Assembly (NCBI GenBank): GCA_029641185.1
Contig: JAPWGK010000001.1
Location: 3,298,501 to 3,362,500 of the forward strand
Reading direction: 5' to 3'
Origin: Pseudofabraea citricarpa
Lineage: Eukaryota > Ascomycota > Leotiomycetes > Helotiales > Dermateaceae
Length of the DNA stretch: 64,000 nt
Part shown: positions 32,308 through 44,731 of the stretch, piece after piece
How the letters are laid out: every line of letters starts with the position of its first letter
Position numbering within the stretch: position 1 is the stretch's first letter
Position numbers and translations under genes: made by a program
Notes under the pieces: generated by a model
Told to the model about the DNA's origin: nothing
Databases searched by the model: none
What the model saw: the letters and a program-made list of their open reading frames with translations, nothing else

Positions 32308-33753
32308 TCAAAAACCATCGCCCTCCTTCCAATTCCTCCCGACCTCCAAGGCGCGATTCATAGCTTGATCCCCAGAGACCATCGCGCGCATTTTCCTATC
32401 TGCGCTCCACGAATCCGCACCCTCGATAGTTTTGCGCAGCTCGATGAGTTTATCCTCGCTTGGGGCGCCGATATGCCCGGCTCGCTCAAGCTCGCCAGCG
32501 GCGATCAGCATTTCGTACGTCTTAACGTACTGCTCCTGGCTCTCGAGCTCTTTCTGGATGCTCTTCTTCCACGTATCCAGCACCATGTATTCCCGGTAGT
32601 CGGACTGGTGGCCGAAACACACGCCGTACCCGTCGCAGTAGCAGACGTTCTCCTCCACACACAGGATGCTCTTCCCCGCGAACATGAACTGCCAGATGTA
32701 CTCGAAGACGCGGCCGCTGACATAGTCGGAGAATGGCGTCCGCAGCAGCCAGTCTCGATAGTTGACGTATGCTGCCAGCGGCACGCTCAAGATCCGGTCC
32801 CGCGAGACGGCAAATTGTGCGCAGCACGGTTGGGCTAATACTTCCGGAACGGGGTCCAGTGGGAAGAGATCACTCCAGGCTACGGCGATGATCGCTTCTT
32901 CCTGCTTGCTTGAATCCAAGTCAAGATTGTTGGGATATATCCACTTAGGACAGCCCGGGTCCCAGTGACATCGCATGTTCATGTAGCCTTCTCGTTGGAC
33001 GCGCTCAGCAGATAATCTGCTTATCATTTGCACGGCGTCGTTGTCGAGGATTACGTTATTGTGCCAGGCAAAACGATGAGAATGCATGAAAATGTTGACA
33101 TCAGACAGGTTGTTGTAATTATCGATGATATATGTGAGGTATGTCATGGCCTCATTGCCCTTGTTTTTCGGCGGGTGGAGTTTTGCCGTGGGATCATCTG
33201 CCACATAGATGGAATGCTGTATGTGCGGATCTTTTCCGAAGTGCTCCTCTATCCAGTCTGTATCTTCCGCCTTCGTTTTTGCTATGACAAGCATTTTGCT
33301 ATATGGTTCACCAACAGGCTTGACTATTCCTGGCCGGAAGCTGCTAGAGAGTGCCCGGTTCATTTTCCCGTCGTATTCTCCTTGTGCTCCTTGGAGTTTC
33401 AGTCCTTCTGAACGAGCGTTCTTGGTCCTGGCACCGCTGACATGCCTCGAAACGCCGGCCCAGCTCATGCTGAAGATTTGGAAAGTGAAGATGAGCAAGC
33501 CAACAGTAGCCAAAGAAAGTATCGGGATCCATTTCTTTGGTATGGTAATTGATGAGTTAGGGGTGGTAGCTGAACGCGTCACCGGCTTCCAACATGGGAG
33601 AGATCTGTTATACAACAACTTAGTGATTGCATCTATCAGAAAGGAAGCATTAAGCCATTATTTGTAGAAAAGGGACATCCTAGCTATCCACATGCAGTGC
33701 ACCTGCAGGAGTGAAGAGAAAGATACTTACTTTCTCGTCGATCTGCGCTCCAT
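32308..33753 (-). CDS. DUF3431 family type II membrane protein
   Basis: Two exons: a 23-nt first exon 33753-33731 (MERRSTR plus two bases), then an intron GTAAGT...AACAG of 125 nt, and exon 2 33604-32308; 439 residues. A basic cytosolic head (MERRSTRKSLP) precedes the single hydrophobic segment WIPILSLATVGLLIFTFQIF, giving a type II signal-anchor topology. The lumenal/extracellular part has the family core: FMHSHRFAWHNN, MNMRCHWDPGCPKWIYP, CCAQFAVSRDRIL and FEYIWQFMFAG. These His/Trp/Cys-rich blocks look enzymatic, glycosyltransferase-like, but the family has no proven activity. The contiguous frame in exon 2 has no ATG before the membrane segment, which is why the small first exon is required. 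Confidence 0.88.
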
Positions 33754-35802
33754 GCCTGTTACAAGAGAGCGTACGTACCCTGGATGCATAAGAGAAAAAA
33801 CGAGTGATCATAGCAAAGAGAGCGACGAGCGGCAACAAAAAGTTGTGGTTGTCAATGACATTCCATGATTGAAGGACAGATTTTCAGATCTGGATCTGGC
33901 CTGCCATGATGTAGTAGTTCTCCTGGCATTCTGCCCTTTCTTTCAGAAGGAAGGAAGCCACTCGGCATCCAATATGTCAGGCACGAGTCTGTCTATCAGC
34001 ATTCTTCTATTCAGGTGGTCCCTTGAAGTTTGAGACATGTGTGGTAGAAATAATTGATTGATCTGCTAGACGACTTTTCTTGCTTCAAGTTTTTCCTGTT
34101 CAATCAATGCATACCTACTTGGGTAGGTAGGTAGATATGCAATTGCTCAATTTCCCGCATTTGACTTTCAAGAAGAACAATGCATTGAAAATACCTGCTT
34201 CACATCTTCTAAGAACTACTTTATGAAATGTAAAATATTACGTTTTCCAATTTGAGGGGAGCCCTAGCATTCCTTTGCAAGGGAAGGGATTGATCAACAC
34301 TAATTCAACAGCATGTCTCGGAGTTGCATGCCAGCAATTATTGCTACAAAGACCACCTGTTTTGCAGACCGTAAGTATCCAGGTACATACATACACAACT
34401 TATGCTGTTGATGCGGTTGATTTCTCTCTTTCTTTTTTTCTTTTCTTTTTGAGCCAGCATTAGCCATTGACTCATGGTAGCTATTTGGTAAAGTCAAATA
34501 TCAATAGTGCTTCGAGCACACACTCTGACTGCATGATCTAGCATACTGATATTATCAGCCGTCGTCCACAGGAGCACAGCAAGACGTCGGATGGTCATGG
34601 TGCCAATGGCATGGTAAGTAGTGGCTCATACCAGGGCGGGACGCTCCCACAACCTTCTCCTACTTGGACAATAGTTTTGTGCGTCTATCGCCCCAAGCTC
34701 ACAGATTGACGCAACTTCCAACCTCCATGGCGCTACTAAACCCACATTAGGGCAAACCAAACGAACTGGTTAGCATCGGGGAGCTCGGACAGAAGAGCTA
34801 GAGCAGGTGGTCCTTGAACTTTTTGGATGCGGAGGCTATCCTGGATGAAGTCAGAGGCGTGCAGAGTCGTGCAGGTTCGTCAGCTTACCCAAAGGCACTT
34901 CGAAGAGGGAGACGCCGTTGAATGGATTGTTTCCCTCGTGGGATCGTCGGCCTAGAAGCCGATGCCCAGGATCCCGACCGAGCAGCAAACCACGCCAAGC
35001 GGCTGTCAACAAATCCGGACGTTGCACAGACCTCGTCTCTCCATCATCTATCCCAGTGGTTTTCTCTCTCGTCGTGCAGGGGCTGTTGTGGAGGAGCACG
35101 GTCGATGTGATGGTCGTTTTCCCCAGCAGAGTCTTCCCTCGAAAGTGGGAGACACGCATTGTATGCACGTACGTTGCGGTCCTTGATCTGGGCTGTCGGG
35201 CATTGATTGATACACGTTGCAAACAGAGGGCTCAAAAAGAAAAGAAGAAGGAGAAAAAGAAAATAAATGACATGTGCAGAGAAAAGTGACCTTGTCCCCC
35301 TCCCCTGCTGGTGGCCAAAGCTTGTATTATGATTCGGGTCCTCTATTATGGGCCGGGGAATTTCTGGGAGCTGGAGATCTGCGCATTTGGAAGTCGCTGC
35401 AAGGACAGGGTCGGATCACGGTCCAAATTGTGTTTCCTAGAATGGACGAGATATTCCCCAATACACGGCACGGCAATTCGTAGCGTCTGGAAAGGGGAAA
35501 AGAGCGAGCAACGAGGAGCACACCAGAGTCGAGACAACGAGACAAGCAGATTCACCAGGTGTGACAGCATGCATATCAGAGTTTTGTTTCCGCGATACTT
35601 TACAGGAGCAGATGTTGGTGATGTATCGTTTTTCGGCACCGAAGATTGCAGGCTGTGGTGGTATGGGTATAGGGCAGACAGGGATTCTCCGATCGATTGT
35701 GGAGTTGACAAGATGTTTGCTTTTGCGGAAACCTCTTAACTCGCAGCCGGCCACGCAGCATCATCATTCGATTGTGACAAAAACAATGGGAACCTTCTGC
35801 GT

Positions 35803-35835
35803 TACTGTACTGTACTGTACTGTACTGTACTGTAC
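35803..35835. repeat. Pentanucleotide microsatellite (ACTGT)
   Basis: Six and a half uninterrupted copies of the 5-bp unit upstream of the photoreceptor gene. Confidence 0.9.
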
Positions 35836-36039
35836 TCAACTCAAGACTGCCAACAGACAACAAGACTCATCTAGAGTCAGCCCACACACAAGGGCTTTGA
35901 AAGAGAGAGGAGAGTTCTTGCCGTTGCGGTCACCACTTACACAACTCACTACTCGCTATAGGTACTCACCACTCACTCACCACTCACCTAAACTCACCCC
36001 TCCCTCCATCCATCCACGCACCTTATTCATGGACCTGGA

Positions 36040-36115
36040 ACTCTCTCTCTCTCTCTCTCCCTCCTCCCTCCCCTCCCCTCCCCTCCCCTCGCTCCCACTC
36101 TCTCTCTTTCTCGCA
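36040..36115. repeat. CT and CCCTC low-complexity tract
   Basis: A (CT)n run about 20 bp long is followed by four to five CCCTC units and more CT. Polypyrimidine tracts near fungal transcription starts are common, so this may be promoter or leader sequence of the RGS-LOV gene. Confidence 0.8.
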
Positions 36116-36700
36116 CATCGATCACCAGCCCATGCCATTCCTCGTGCTATGGATCGCCTCTTGACTAGTCCATCGGCCCCCTGGGTAACTCAATGCGGAC
36201 CCTCTGGCCAAGAGGAGGCAGACTAATAGCAACCCTCTAGCACTCTTTCGGCGTCAATAGTTCCTCTACCGGCAGCGAGTCTGTGCTTGCGACCCGCTGT
36301 CCTGAGCACTACTCGACCAGAGCCACGCGACATGGCGGAAATGCCATCATCATCATCTAGCAATTCCTGGAGCCCTGGAAGCCCTCAAAGCCCTGGGAGC
36401 CCTGGGAGCCCTGTGCTCCCCGATGCTGCAGCTGCATATCAACCAGGACCAGCACGTCAGAGATTGAGGCCTGCCCGTCCCCATTGGTCACTGGTCTGTA
36501 TTCATCTCTTTACTTTTCACTACTCTCCTCCAGTATATAGGTAGCCTCCTCGTTGCCGTCCCCCCTCGCCCAAGCACAGAGATTAGATCCGGAAATCCTA
36601 ATTAGCAGCCAAACGCCGTTCCTGGACCCCCTAGCCAATGCTTACCAGGCGTCAATACATCTAGTTCCCTTCCTTAGTTGCGAGCAGCCCAACCGAGGCC

Positions 36701-39060
36701 ATGAACATACTTAAGTCCTCGGACCGCCGCACGCCCATGACTTTGAAGATGAGCTCTATCTTCCATCCGACTATAGTACGAAGTGAAGCAAACCAACAAG
36801 CAGACAGTGCTGAGCCGCCAACCGTTCCCTACTACAGGCACGCAGTCTCCAGGAAACGTCCGGATTCAGCAGCCTCGGGCAGCCACTCAATTAAGTCAGA
36901 GGGCTCCGTCCGCGCTGAAGAGCAAAACCCGCCACCACCTGCAGCAAAAACTGTAGCTGAGGTTCCAAGGAAAACCATTACATTCCTGCCAACTCAGCCC
37001 TCAGATCCAGACTCCAAGCCTCAGCAGCCCGCACCGCAGACGGTAAAGTAAGTTCAGCAAGCTATGCAATTTCCATATAACCAAGCTAACAGGCCAAAAA
37101 GTAACAAGAAGGTAAAGAAAGAACGTCGAATCTCCGGAGACAAACACTCAATCATGGACTCCCGAGTCCAGTCTCCGATAAGTGCACCTCGCTCTCAACC
37201 GGACTCTCGAGAAAACTCAGAACACTCATATGAAACGAACGCCACTTCCCTTCCCGCCTTACAATCGAAGGGTCCGTTGGATGATAATGACCAATTAGAA
37301 CCATTGGCAGAGGAAGACCTGGATCCAGGATCCTTTGACCTGGTTGCACCACCAGATTCTGGCGTCAAGCAATATTCTCTTGAGACCAGGTCTGAACAAT
37401 TATTTTCCACCGAGCATTTGAAGGTCATTTTCGCAGACCCGTCGCTGTTGTTACGATTCACAGCCTTCCTGAGTTCATCGCGGACAGGTTCCATACCAAT
37501 TCTGATTTACTACCTGGACGCCATCAAAGCCCTCAAGGCAATCCAGTATTCCAATGCTATTGCCGAGGCGCTAGATCCTATCGACGGGTATGATTTTACG
37601 AAACAACATCTGAAATCTACATACAATATTGTCTTGGAAGATAGAGCCAAAAAAGCATTTGAGGTCTTGGTACGCGATGATCTGCCAGCTTTTATCACTC
37701 ATACCTACATCCAAACTGTCAGCCTTTCGATTCAGAGAAGAATTACAGGAACTCTTCCTCCTCATTTGAGAGAGGCATCCGAAGGTCTTGCGGAAGTTTT
37801 CTGTCTGACAGATCCATCCCGTCCTGACAACCCTATTGTGTTCGCTTCTGAAGGTAAGAGTCATTTCAAATAGCTTGCGTGATAGGACTGATATCTTTCA
37901 GAATTTCATCGAACAACACAATATGGAATGAATTATGTTATTGGGCGCAATTGCCGCTTTCTTCAGGGACCAAAGACAAATCCATTCAGTGTAAAAAGGT
38001 TAAGAGACAAGATCGATGCAGGCGAAGAACACTGTGAAGTCTTCTTGAACTAGTAAGTTTCCTTGCCCTTGTCTTGATGACTCGAGCTTACCCACTCAGT
38101 CGACGGGATGGGTCTCCATTCATGAATCTGCTCATGTGCGCACCACTTTGTGATAGCCGTGGAACCATCAGATACTTCATCGGCGCGCAGGTTGATGTGT
38201 CAGGTCTTGTCAAAGAATGCTCGGATCTTGAGTCCTTAGAACGCGTCGTTTTGGCTGCCGATCAAAGGGCTCAAGGGAGAAATGAGGATGACATCGCTGA
38301 ATCTGAAGGAAAGAAAGATGAGTTCCAGGAGTTGAGTGAGATGCTCAATATGCAAGAGTTGGATACAGTTCGACGGTGGGGAGGCAGAATGCACAAAGAA
38401 AGTCAGGAAGAGACATCCGAACCCAGTTACAACAGTGGAAACTGGCACAAACCTCGCCTTTTGATTCACGATGCCAGCCCAGATGGTACCAAATCTTTCA
38501 GTATTGGACGAGAACCAAGCGGGAAGCTTAGCGGGATCTATGAGAATTACCTGCTTGTTCGCCCTTACCCCAGCTTGAGGATTCTATTCGCCAGCCCTAG
38601 TCTTCGTGTGCCCGGTATACTTCAAAGCCCTTTCATGGCTAAAATTGGAGGATCTAATCGAGTTCGCGATGAGTTAAGCAACGCTTTCGCTGATGGTCGC
38701 GGAGTTACTGCTAAGGTCCGATGGGTCACCAAGCAAGATATGGAAGGACGAAATCGCTGGATACATTGCACGCCACTTATTGGCAGCAATGGGGCTATCG
38801 GTGTTTGGATGATTGTCATAGTAGACGACGAACATTCACTATCAGCTGGGAAACGATTCAAGCAGGCACCACCTGTAGATCCGAAATTTGGTAGAGACAA
38901 GACAGGGCAGCACCCGAACCAATTTGACGACGGCGGGAGCTTAAGAAGCTTTGCCATTAATAATGGTGGAAGAGAGGGGAGCATAACGGCATATGCTCCG
39001 AGTGAGCATGAGACTGATGGGCGAGGGAGTCCTTATAGTTTAAGAATCGGGGATATGTGA
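36701..39060 (+). CDS. RGS-LOV blue-light photoreceptor (BcLOV4-like)
   Basis: Four exons: 36701-37047, 37093-37853, 37902-38052, 38100-39060; 739 residues. The N-terminal about 210 residues are disordered with a basic patch (NKKVKKERR). An RGS-like helical domain follows at about 218-300 (LFSTEHLKVIFADPSLLLRF...LDAIKALKAIQYSNAIAEAL), with further helices to about 340. The LOV domain follows: FCLTDPSRPDNPIVFASEEF, then GRNCRFLQGP, whose Cys (about 387) forms the photo-adduct with flavin. YRRDGSPFMNLLMCAPL and YFIGAQVDVSG close it with the conserved Gln. A long C-terminal region contains another globular part (LRILFASPSLRVPGI, WIHCTPLIGSNGAIGVWMIV). In Botrytis BcLOV4, a protein of this architecture binds anionic membrane lipids on blue-light excitation. 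Light sensing here is well supported; membrane recruitment and a G-alpha partner are inferred. Confidence 0.92.
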
Positions 39061-42000
39061 TATTTTTCAATTCGGGGTTCATTGATAGACATTTTTATAC
39101 TTTTGTAATCTCGAAGATTGCTGTGGGCGGACTTTTGTGGTTGGTTTTTCTCAAGGGATTATACCCAGGTGTTGGTTGTATTTCCCCCTGAAGGGATGGG
39201 AAGTGGTTATCGTAGCAAACTTTGTACTTCGGATCTGATCCGAACGCCGAACGCAGAAGCTCGGATTTTTTTTTTGATTTGTTTTTCTTTTTGTTTCTGC
39301 TTTACTCCAAGCAACGAAGAGATACCTGATGTATATATGTACAAATATTTATTACTCACGGGATTTGTAGCTGAGAATGGAAATTTCACCCAGGAGGGAA
39401 AGCAAAGAACGCACGTTGATATCTTTATAATTTGCTGCTCGCTGCACGTACCAGTTCCTACAGGCACGGTACGCAGATCACGAATACGGCAAGTGGCTGA
39501 AGATGAGGGGTGATTTTAAGAGATGGGAAGTTGGGGGGCTTGGCCTGTCGGTTATCGGCTAATTCTTTTCATCTTTCTGACCCTTTTGGATTTCGCTTTT
39601 TTTTTCTCTTTTTGCTTTGATCCCTCCCCGCCAAGGTCTAGACTTTCGAGTCTCCTCGCCAGGTGCAGTGTGCACTGTGCACTGGTGTTGGTTTTTCGCA
39701 AAGCTAAAACTAAGGTTAATTTCTAGGCTAGACTAGGCTGGATCGGATTGGAGAGGAAAAGTGGTTGGGGGTCTTGGTCTTTAAGGTTTGGCGCGCTGGA
39801 TTGGATTTCGATAGTGTGGAGCTTTCTTGTTTTGGCTTTCTGGGGGTTCGGCCTTTGTTTTTTGTTTTTTTGTTTTGTTTTTGTTTTTACATGGGGAGAG
39901 GAGAGGAGAGGAGAGGAGAGGAGATTGGGGTTGGAGGTTGCACCTGAGAGATAACCAACCACCTAGGATGGGGGAGAAGGGAGTTGGTTGTTGAGGTTTA
40001 TATGGTAGGTAGATGGCAGGGATGGTAAGAAGGGGTAAGCGAGGAGATGGAGATTGAGTACTCACCAAGTGAGTTGCATTTACCTTCGGTCCTTCTTAGA
40101 CACTGGAACTTCTTTCTGTTTCTTGCTGCTTTGGTATCGATAATGGGGAGGTGGTGGATGATCGATAAGTACCCAGGCATGAAGTATGCTGAGTTGAAGG
40201 ACTGGGACGCGAGCTTTATTGGAGAACAGCGCTTTAGCCAAAGTGAATAGGTGCGTGCCTATATATGGCGAGAGTCTATTCTTGTTGTTTTGGTCTTGCA
40301 TCTGTGCATCACTCGCCTGAAGTCGGCTACTTGAATGTGGGTGAATTGCGTGAGCAAGCTAAGGCACAGATATAAGTGCAATGGGGTGTTTCGCCAGATC
40401 TCTTTCTGGACGCGGATATGTTGCTATTATTGACATTTCTTCTCGTGGATGGACTACGGCATCTCGTATGCCTATGGTATGTCTCTCTGTTTGGATTCTC
40501 GAGATTTTGCTTGTAGTCAGTAGGAGTTGTCTTGCTTACTGATGTCGGTAAACATGTACTCTGTTGTGATTCTCGGTTTGTGATGTGAAGAGACGGAGGG
40601 AGAGACACCAAGTAAAAGCTGGTAGTTTAGAAACATATCAAAAGGACGGGCTCGATTATGTGGTGGATTTTTTCGGGAAATTTCAGGGGGCCGAGCAGCA
40701 AGTTACTGGTAATACTGTCCCATATGATGCTTTATTGGTATGTGATGTTACGGTCGTTTGAAGAGGAAGAAGACTTGTGATAGGTACCCTACTTAAAAAG
40801 TACCTAGGTACAAAGGCAAATCAGCTCGCGTATTTGGCCATGAAAAGAATGCTATTGGTGTTTCTTTTGGCAACTGCTTCATTGGCCTTTGAATACCTAA
40901 GCAGGAGTTGCAACCTCTGCCGACTCGCTTGGCACTAGGGTTAAAGAGCTGGTTTGCTATGGTGTTGCATTGTGCATCGTTGGCACAAGCGAGGAGATAT
41001 TGAGGCAGTTGAGAATAAAGCTGATTTCAAAGAGACTTGAAGAGCTGCTTTGCAGAAGTTGCTCTCAGCAAACCTGGATTTTGGAATCTAGTTAGCTTTG
41101 CTAGGTAGTTTAAATTAGAGAGAAATATTTTACCAAAACCTGCAATCGAACTCAGTAGACTCCGTTAAATTATCTTAGATTTTCCTTCTTTGGTTCTAGC
41201 GTAATCTACATAGATACCCCATACTCATGTTTTTCAACTCCATCTTCTGCCCGAACATGTATCAAATGCTACTCGAATTATGAACTTGCACCAAAAAGTC
41301 CCAGCTACGTAGCAGGCAACAAGATAGAATTCTAGTTGAGATGTGTCTACTATTATTACACTGGAGTGACATTCTAACTTAGGAATTTAGGTGTGGATGA
41401 TCACATCTTTATATAGTACTCCGCTAAGAATACCTCGACATCCCTGCAAGAACAAGAGCCACACGACACGGCGTCTACGAAGCAAGGAGCAATATGGTGG
41501 CAAGTCCGGCTTGAAGCAATACAGACCTTGCGCCAGCACATGTTCTTGAAAACAACAAGTGGACAGCGAGACGAGTTCGCAATGAAACACTCGCTCCACA
41601 AGTGTGCATTAGAAGCATCGCGACTTTTGTTATGAAGTGTGCTCGAGGATCAAATGCTCAACCGTATTGCACTCTACGCGCTCAGGGCGAGCAGCCAATC
41701 ATCACGTTCGCCCACGGACCCCTGATTCCAGCATCCACTCACAGCGTCACCTTTCGCGTCAGACGTCGTGCTCTCCTTCATAACAAAAGCAAAAGCAGAC
41801 CAACGGGCGAAAACGCTGCACTTCACACACTTCCACTTTAGGGCGTTGTTTTGATTTTGCCTTTGATTTTGCATTAGAGGACCAGCTTGAGTTGGGCAAG
41901 TCGCGGTAGCAGCGATATCTGGGCGCGACCGGGCCAGTGAGTCGGGTCTGGGTGCTTGTGTGCTGCTGCTGTTGTGGAGACTGCTACCATTTCCCATTCC

Positions 42001-42599
42001 GTGACCTCGTCAATAGCCTCCTCCTTAACCTCGTTGTTCCCCTTTCCATCTGTACCGTCTTTTCTCGTCCTTTTGCTTGAATGATCAAATCAATCTGCCA
42101 TCAAGTCCCGACCATCCATCGCAACGCTGTTCGCTAAGGAGTCTCGACTAGAAGCGGTTAGCGGCCCCAGTACCCGTCGTTGCGGCTTCAAGCTCAGGAA
42201 CGAGGGTTGAGAGGCTGAATTATCACAACAACACCATCGCGACCGATTAATTCTTGACCCAACCCGAGACCGCGCTGGAGGGCTTGCTATCATCGCCTTT
42301 CTACGGGCACTTAATTGACTGGGGATTGAAGTTTGCGCGACATTGATCGAGGAGTAGACCAAGCGCTTTGGAGGTGGCCGGTTAACGAACGAAATCAACA
42401 ACTAAACTCCACTTCGAAAATAAACATCCGAACAACACCTGCGCATTGCATAAAGACGTTGCATACTTGAGGAAACAGACAAACGTATTGGGTGCCTGAG
42501 ATCGGCGGGATTTTAGCTACCTTCGCGGGACACTGGCAGGACAGTAGATCGGAGGAGTTCTCAGTACTTCACCTCTCATCGCGCTGGACGTCGGTCAAG
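39061..42599. other. 3.5-kb gene-free region between RGS-LOV and cdh1
   Basis: Low-complexity T-rich and GAGAG-rich segments (39240-39300, 39595-39612, 39840-39925). Only short ORFs without domains. The last about 500 bp are likely cdh1 promoter and 5' UTR. An open stretch at roughly 40570-40760 (+) has coding-like composition but no ATG and no recognised family. Confidence 0.45.
39894..39924. repeat. GGAGA microsatellite
   Basis: About six GGAGA units directly following a long T/G tract; seen directly. Confidence 0.88.
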
Positions 42600-44731
42600 A
42601 TGGGTGCCAGCGAGGAAGCTTACAGCTCGACTATATCGCATATACAGCTCAAGAAGACTGCTAATGCCCTTAATACACCCCCAATCGCAACACCACCCCG
42701 CAGTCGGACCCCACCTCCTTTAGCATCGAACAGGGGAACCGGGAAGAGCGCAAAAGAAGAGGTTGGAGCACAGAGAGCAAGATCCGGCACAGCTTCGAAA
42801 GGCGACGCGATAGACCCTAATCAGCTGAGCAAAGCGTTGAAGGAGTTTGAAGATGCAGGACGGCACCGAGATATAACGCCGGGTGGAAGTCCAAGTAGGA
42901 AGCGCCAAAGAGTTTACGGTGATAGGTAAGCTAATATTCCTCTATCTGAATGCGCAAAGTGGCGGGATGTATGGAGGCTTCTAGAATACGAGGAGAACCA
43001 GTGCGAGAAAGAAAACAAGATGGAGGTGGTTTGGTTCTTTGAGCTTTAAATGATAGGCGGTCTGCCGAACGCGGAGCAGATGATAAAGTGGCAGCAGATG
43101 ATTATAGAGACTAACTCGAACAGATTCATTCCAAATCGCGAAGGTCAAGATCTGCAAGCAAGCTTTAGTCTGCTACACGATGAGAGCTCACCAGCAACTC
43201 CGTCCAAACAAAAAAAACGCACACCCCATGGCGAGTTGCACTTCCAAAAAAGTAAGTAGCAGTCACGGCTGAAAAGGGTTGACCATGTACTAATATACTA
43301 CAGCGGAAGAAGCAAACCGGACATTCTCAACTCTCCTTAGATCGGAGATATTTGATACAACAATACCCCAACCCACACCTCCCCTTATCTCGCCCGATAC
43401 TACTCAATTGTCGTCCTCTCATTCTACGACTATCAATGACCCTACACGGTCACATACACCACCAAGCAACCTGTCAAACACCCCGCTCCCAGCCTCCATG
43501 ACACCGTCCACACCCCACAAGAACCTTTTTACTTATATGTCACCTCGTCATCACACAAATATTGCTGGCCACCCAACACCGTCGAGGACTCCTCAAAGTA
43601 GACATGGACCGAATCTCAATGCAAGATCAGAGATGTACAGCCTTTCACCCGTACGCTTTGGTAGCCAACAAATGCTTTTGAGTCCCCGAAAACAACCACG
43701 AGCTGTTAGCAAGGTTCCATACAAAGTGCTGGACGCTCCTGACCTAGCTGATGATTTCTACCTCAACCTTGTCGATTGGGGCAGTAGCAATGTTCTTGGT
43801 GTAGGACTGGGAAGCTGTGTGTACATGTGGAACTCACAGACTGGCCGGGTAAACAAGCTATGCGAATTACAAGATGACACTGTCACCAGCGTTTCATGGA
43901 TACAAAGAGGGTCCCATATTGCAATTGGTACTGGAAAGGGTCTTGTACAAATCTGGGATGCAGAACGAACTAGGAGGCTTCGTACGATGACTGGCCATAC
44001 TGCTCGTGTAGGATCGCTTGCTTGGAACGATCACATTCTTACGTCCGGATCACGAGATCGACTAATATATCACCGAGACGTCAGAGCACCAGATCAATGG
44101 CTCCGGAAGCTTGTTGGCCATAAGCAAGAAGTCTGTGGTCTACGATGGAACTGTGAAGATGGACAACTTGCTTCAGGTGGAAATGACAACAAACTTATGG
44201 TCTGGGACAAGCTTAGTGAAACTCCACTCTGGAAGTTCGGTGACCACACTGCAGCTGTAAAGGCGATCGCTTGGTCTCCTCACCAACGAGGCCTACTTGC
44301 TTCGGGTGGTGGTACAGCTGATAGACGCATTATATTCCACGACACGCTACGAGGGACAGCAATTAATGAGATCGACACTGGCAGTCAGGTCTGTAATCTC
44401 GCATGTAAGTATCCTTTTCCAATGAGCAACTGTAGCATCTGCCTAACATGATATAGGGTCCAAAAACTCGAACGAAATTGTCAGCACGCACGGTTATTCA
44501 CAAAATCAAATCGTTGTATGGAAGTACCCAAGCATGACACAAGTTGTAAGCTTGACTGGTCATACATACAGAGTTCTATACCTCGCCATGAGTCCCGATG
44601 GACGGGTTGTAGTAACAGGTGCTGGAGACGAGACCCTTCGATTCTGGAACGTCTTTGGACGAAAACCTGGACAAAGAGAGGAGGGTGACTCGGGTGGTGG
44701 TAGACTTGGTGACTGGGGAGTCATCCGATGA
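42600..44731 (+). CDS. cdh1: APC/C activator Cdh1/Fizzy-related protein
   Basis: Four exons: 42600-42925, 43124-43251, 43304-44404, 44457-44731. The first intron splits the C-box, rebuilding DRFIPNR (consensus DR[YF]IPxR), which binds the APC/C. The middle is Ser/Thr/Pro-rich with many CDK-type sites ([26 protein letters not shown]), consistent with inhibition by CDK phosphorylation. The WD40 propeller starts at [20 protein letters not shown], the hallmark opening of Cdc20/Cdh1 proteins. It continues with [32 protein letters not shown] and [16 protein letters not shown]. The C-terminus ends in Ile-Arg (WGVIR-stop), the IR tail that docks on the APC/C. The IPNR C-box, lack of a Mad2-binding KILR and LSPRK motif favour Cdh1 over Cdc20. 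It directs mitotic-exit and G1 ubiquitylation. Confidence 0.96.

Larger units (their letters stand above)
33754..36700. other. 2.9-kb upstream region of the RGS-LOV gene
   Basis: Spacer between two head-to-head genes. Contains CTGTA repeats (35803-35835), CT and CCCTC tracts (36040-36115), repeated CCTGG/GAGCCCTGG units (36361-36416) and many small ORFs with no domain. A Ser/Pro-rich frame with a good ATG at 36332 could be a 5' exon or upstream ORF of the photoreceptor gene. Confidence 0.45.

Noticed and set aside
36287..36544. Ser/Pro-rich frame upstream of the RGS-LOV gene as its first exon
   Set aside because: The listed frame starts with TTG (first ATG 36332), and the available donors do not join the main frame in phase with the nearby acceptor; kept only as a possible uORF.
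40047..40250. 67-residue plus-strand frame with hydrophobic middle
   Set aside because: Lies in a low-complexity region, no family resemblance and poor isolated support.
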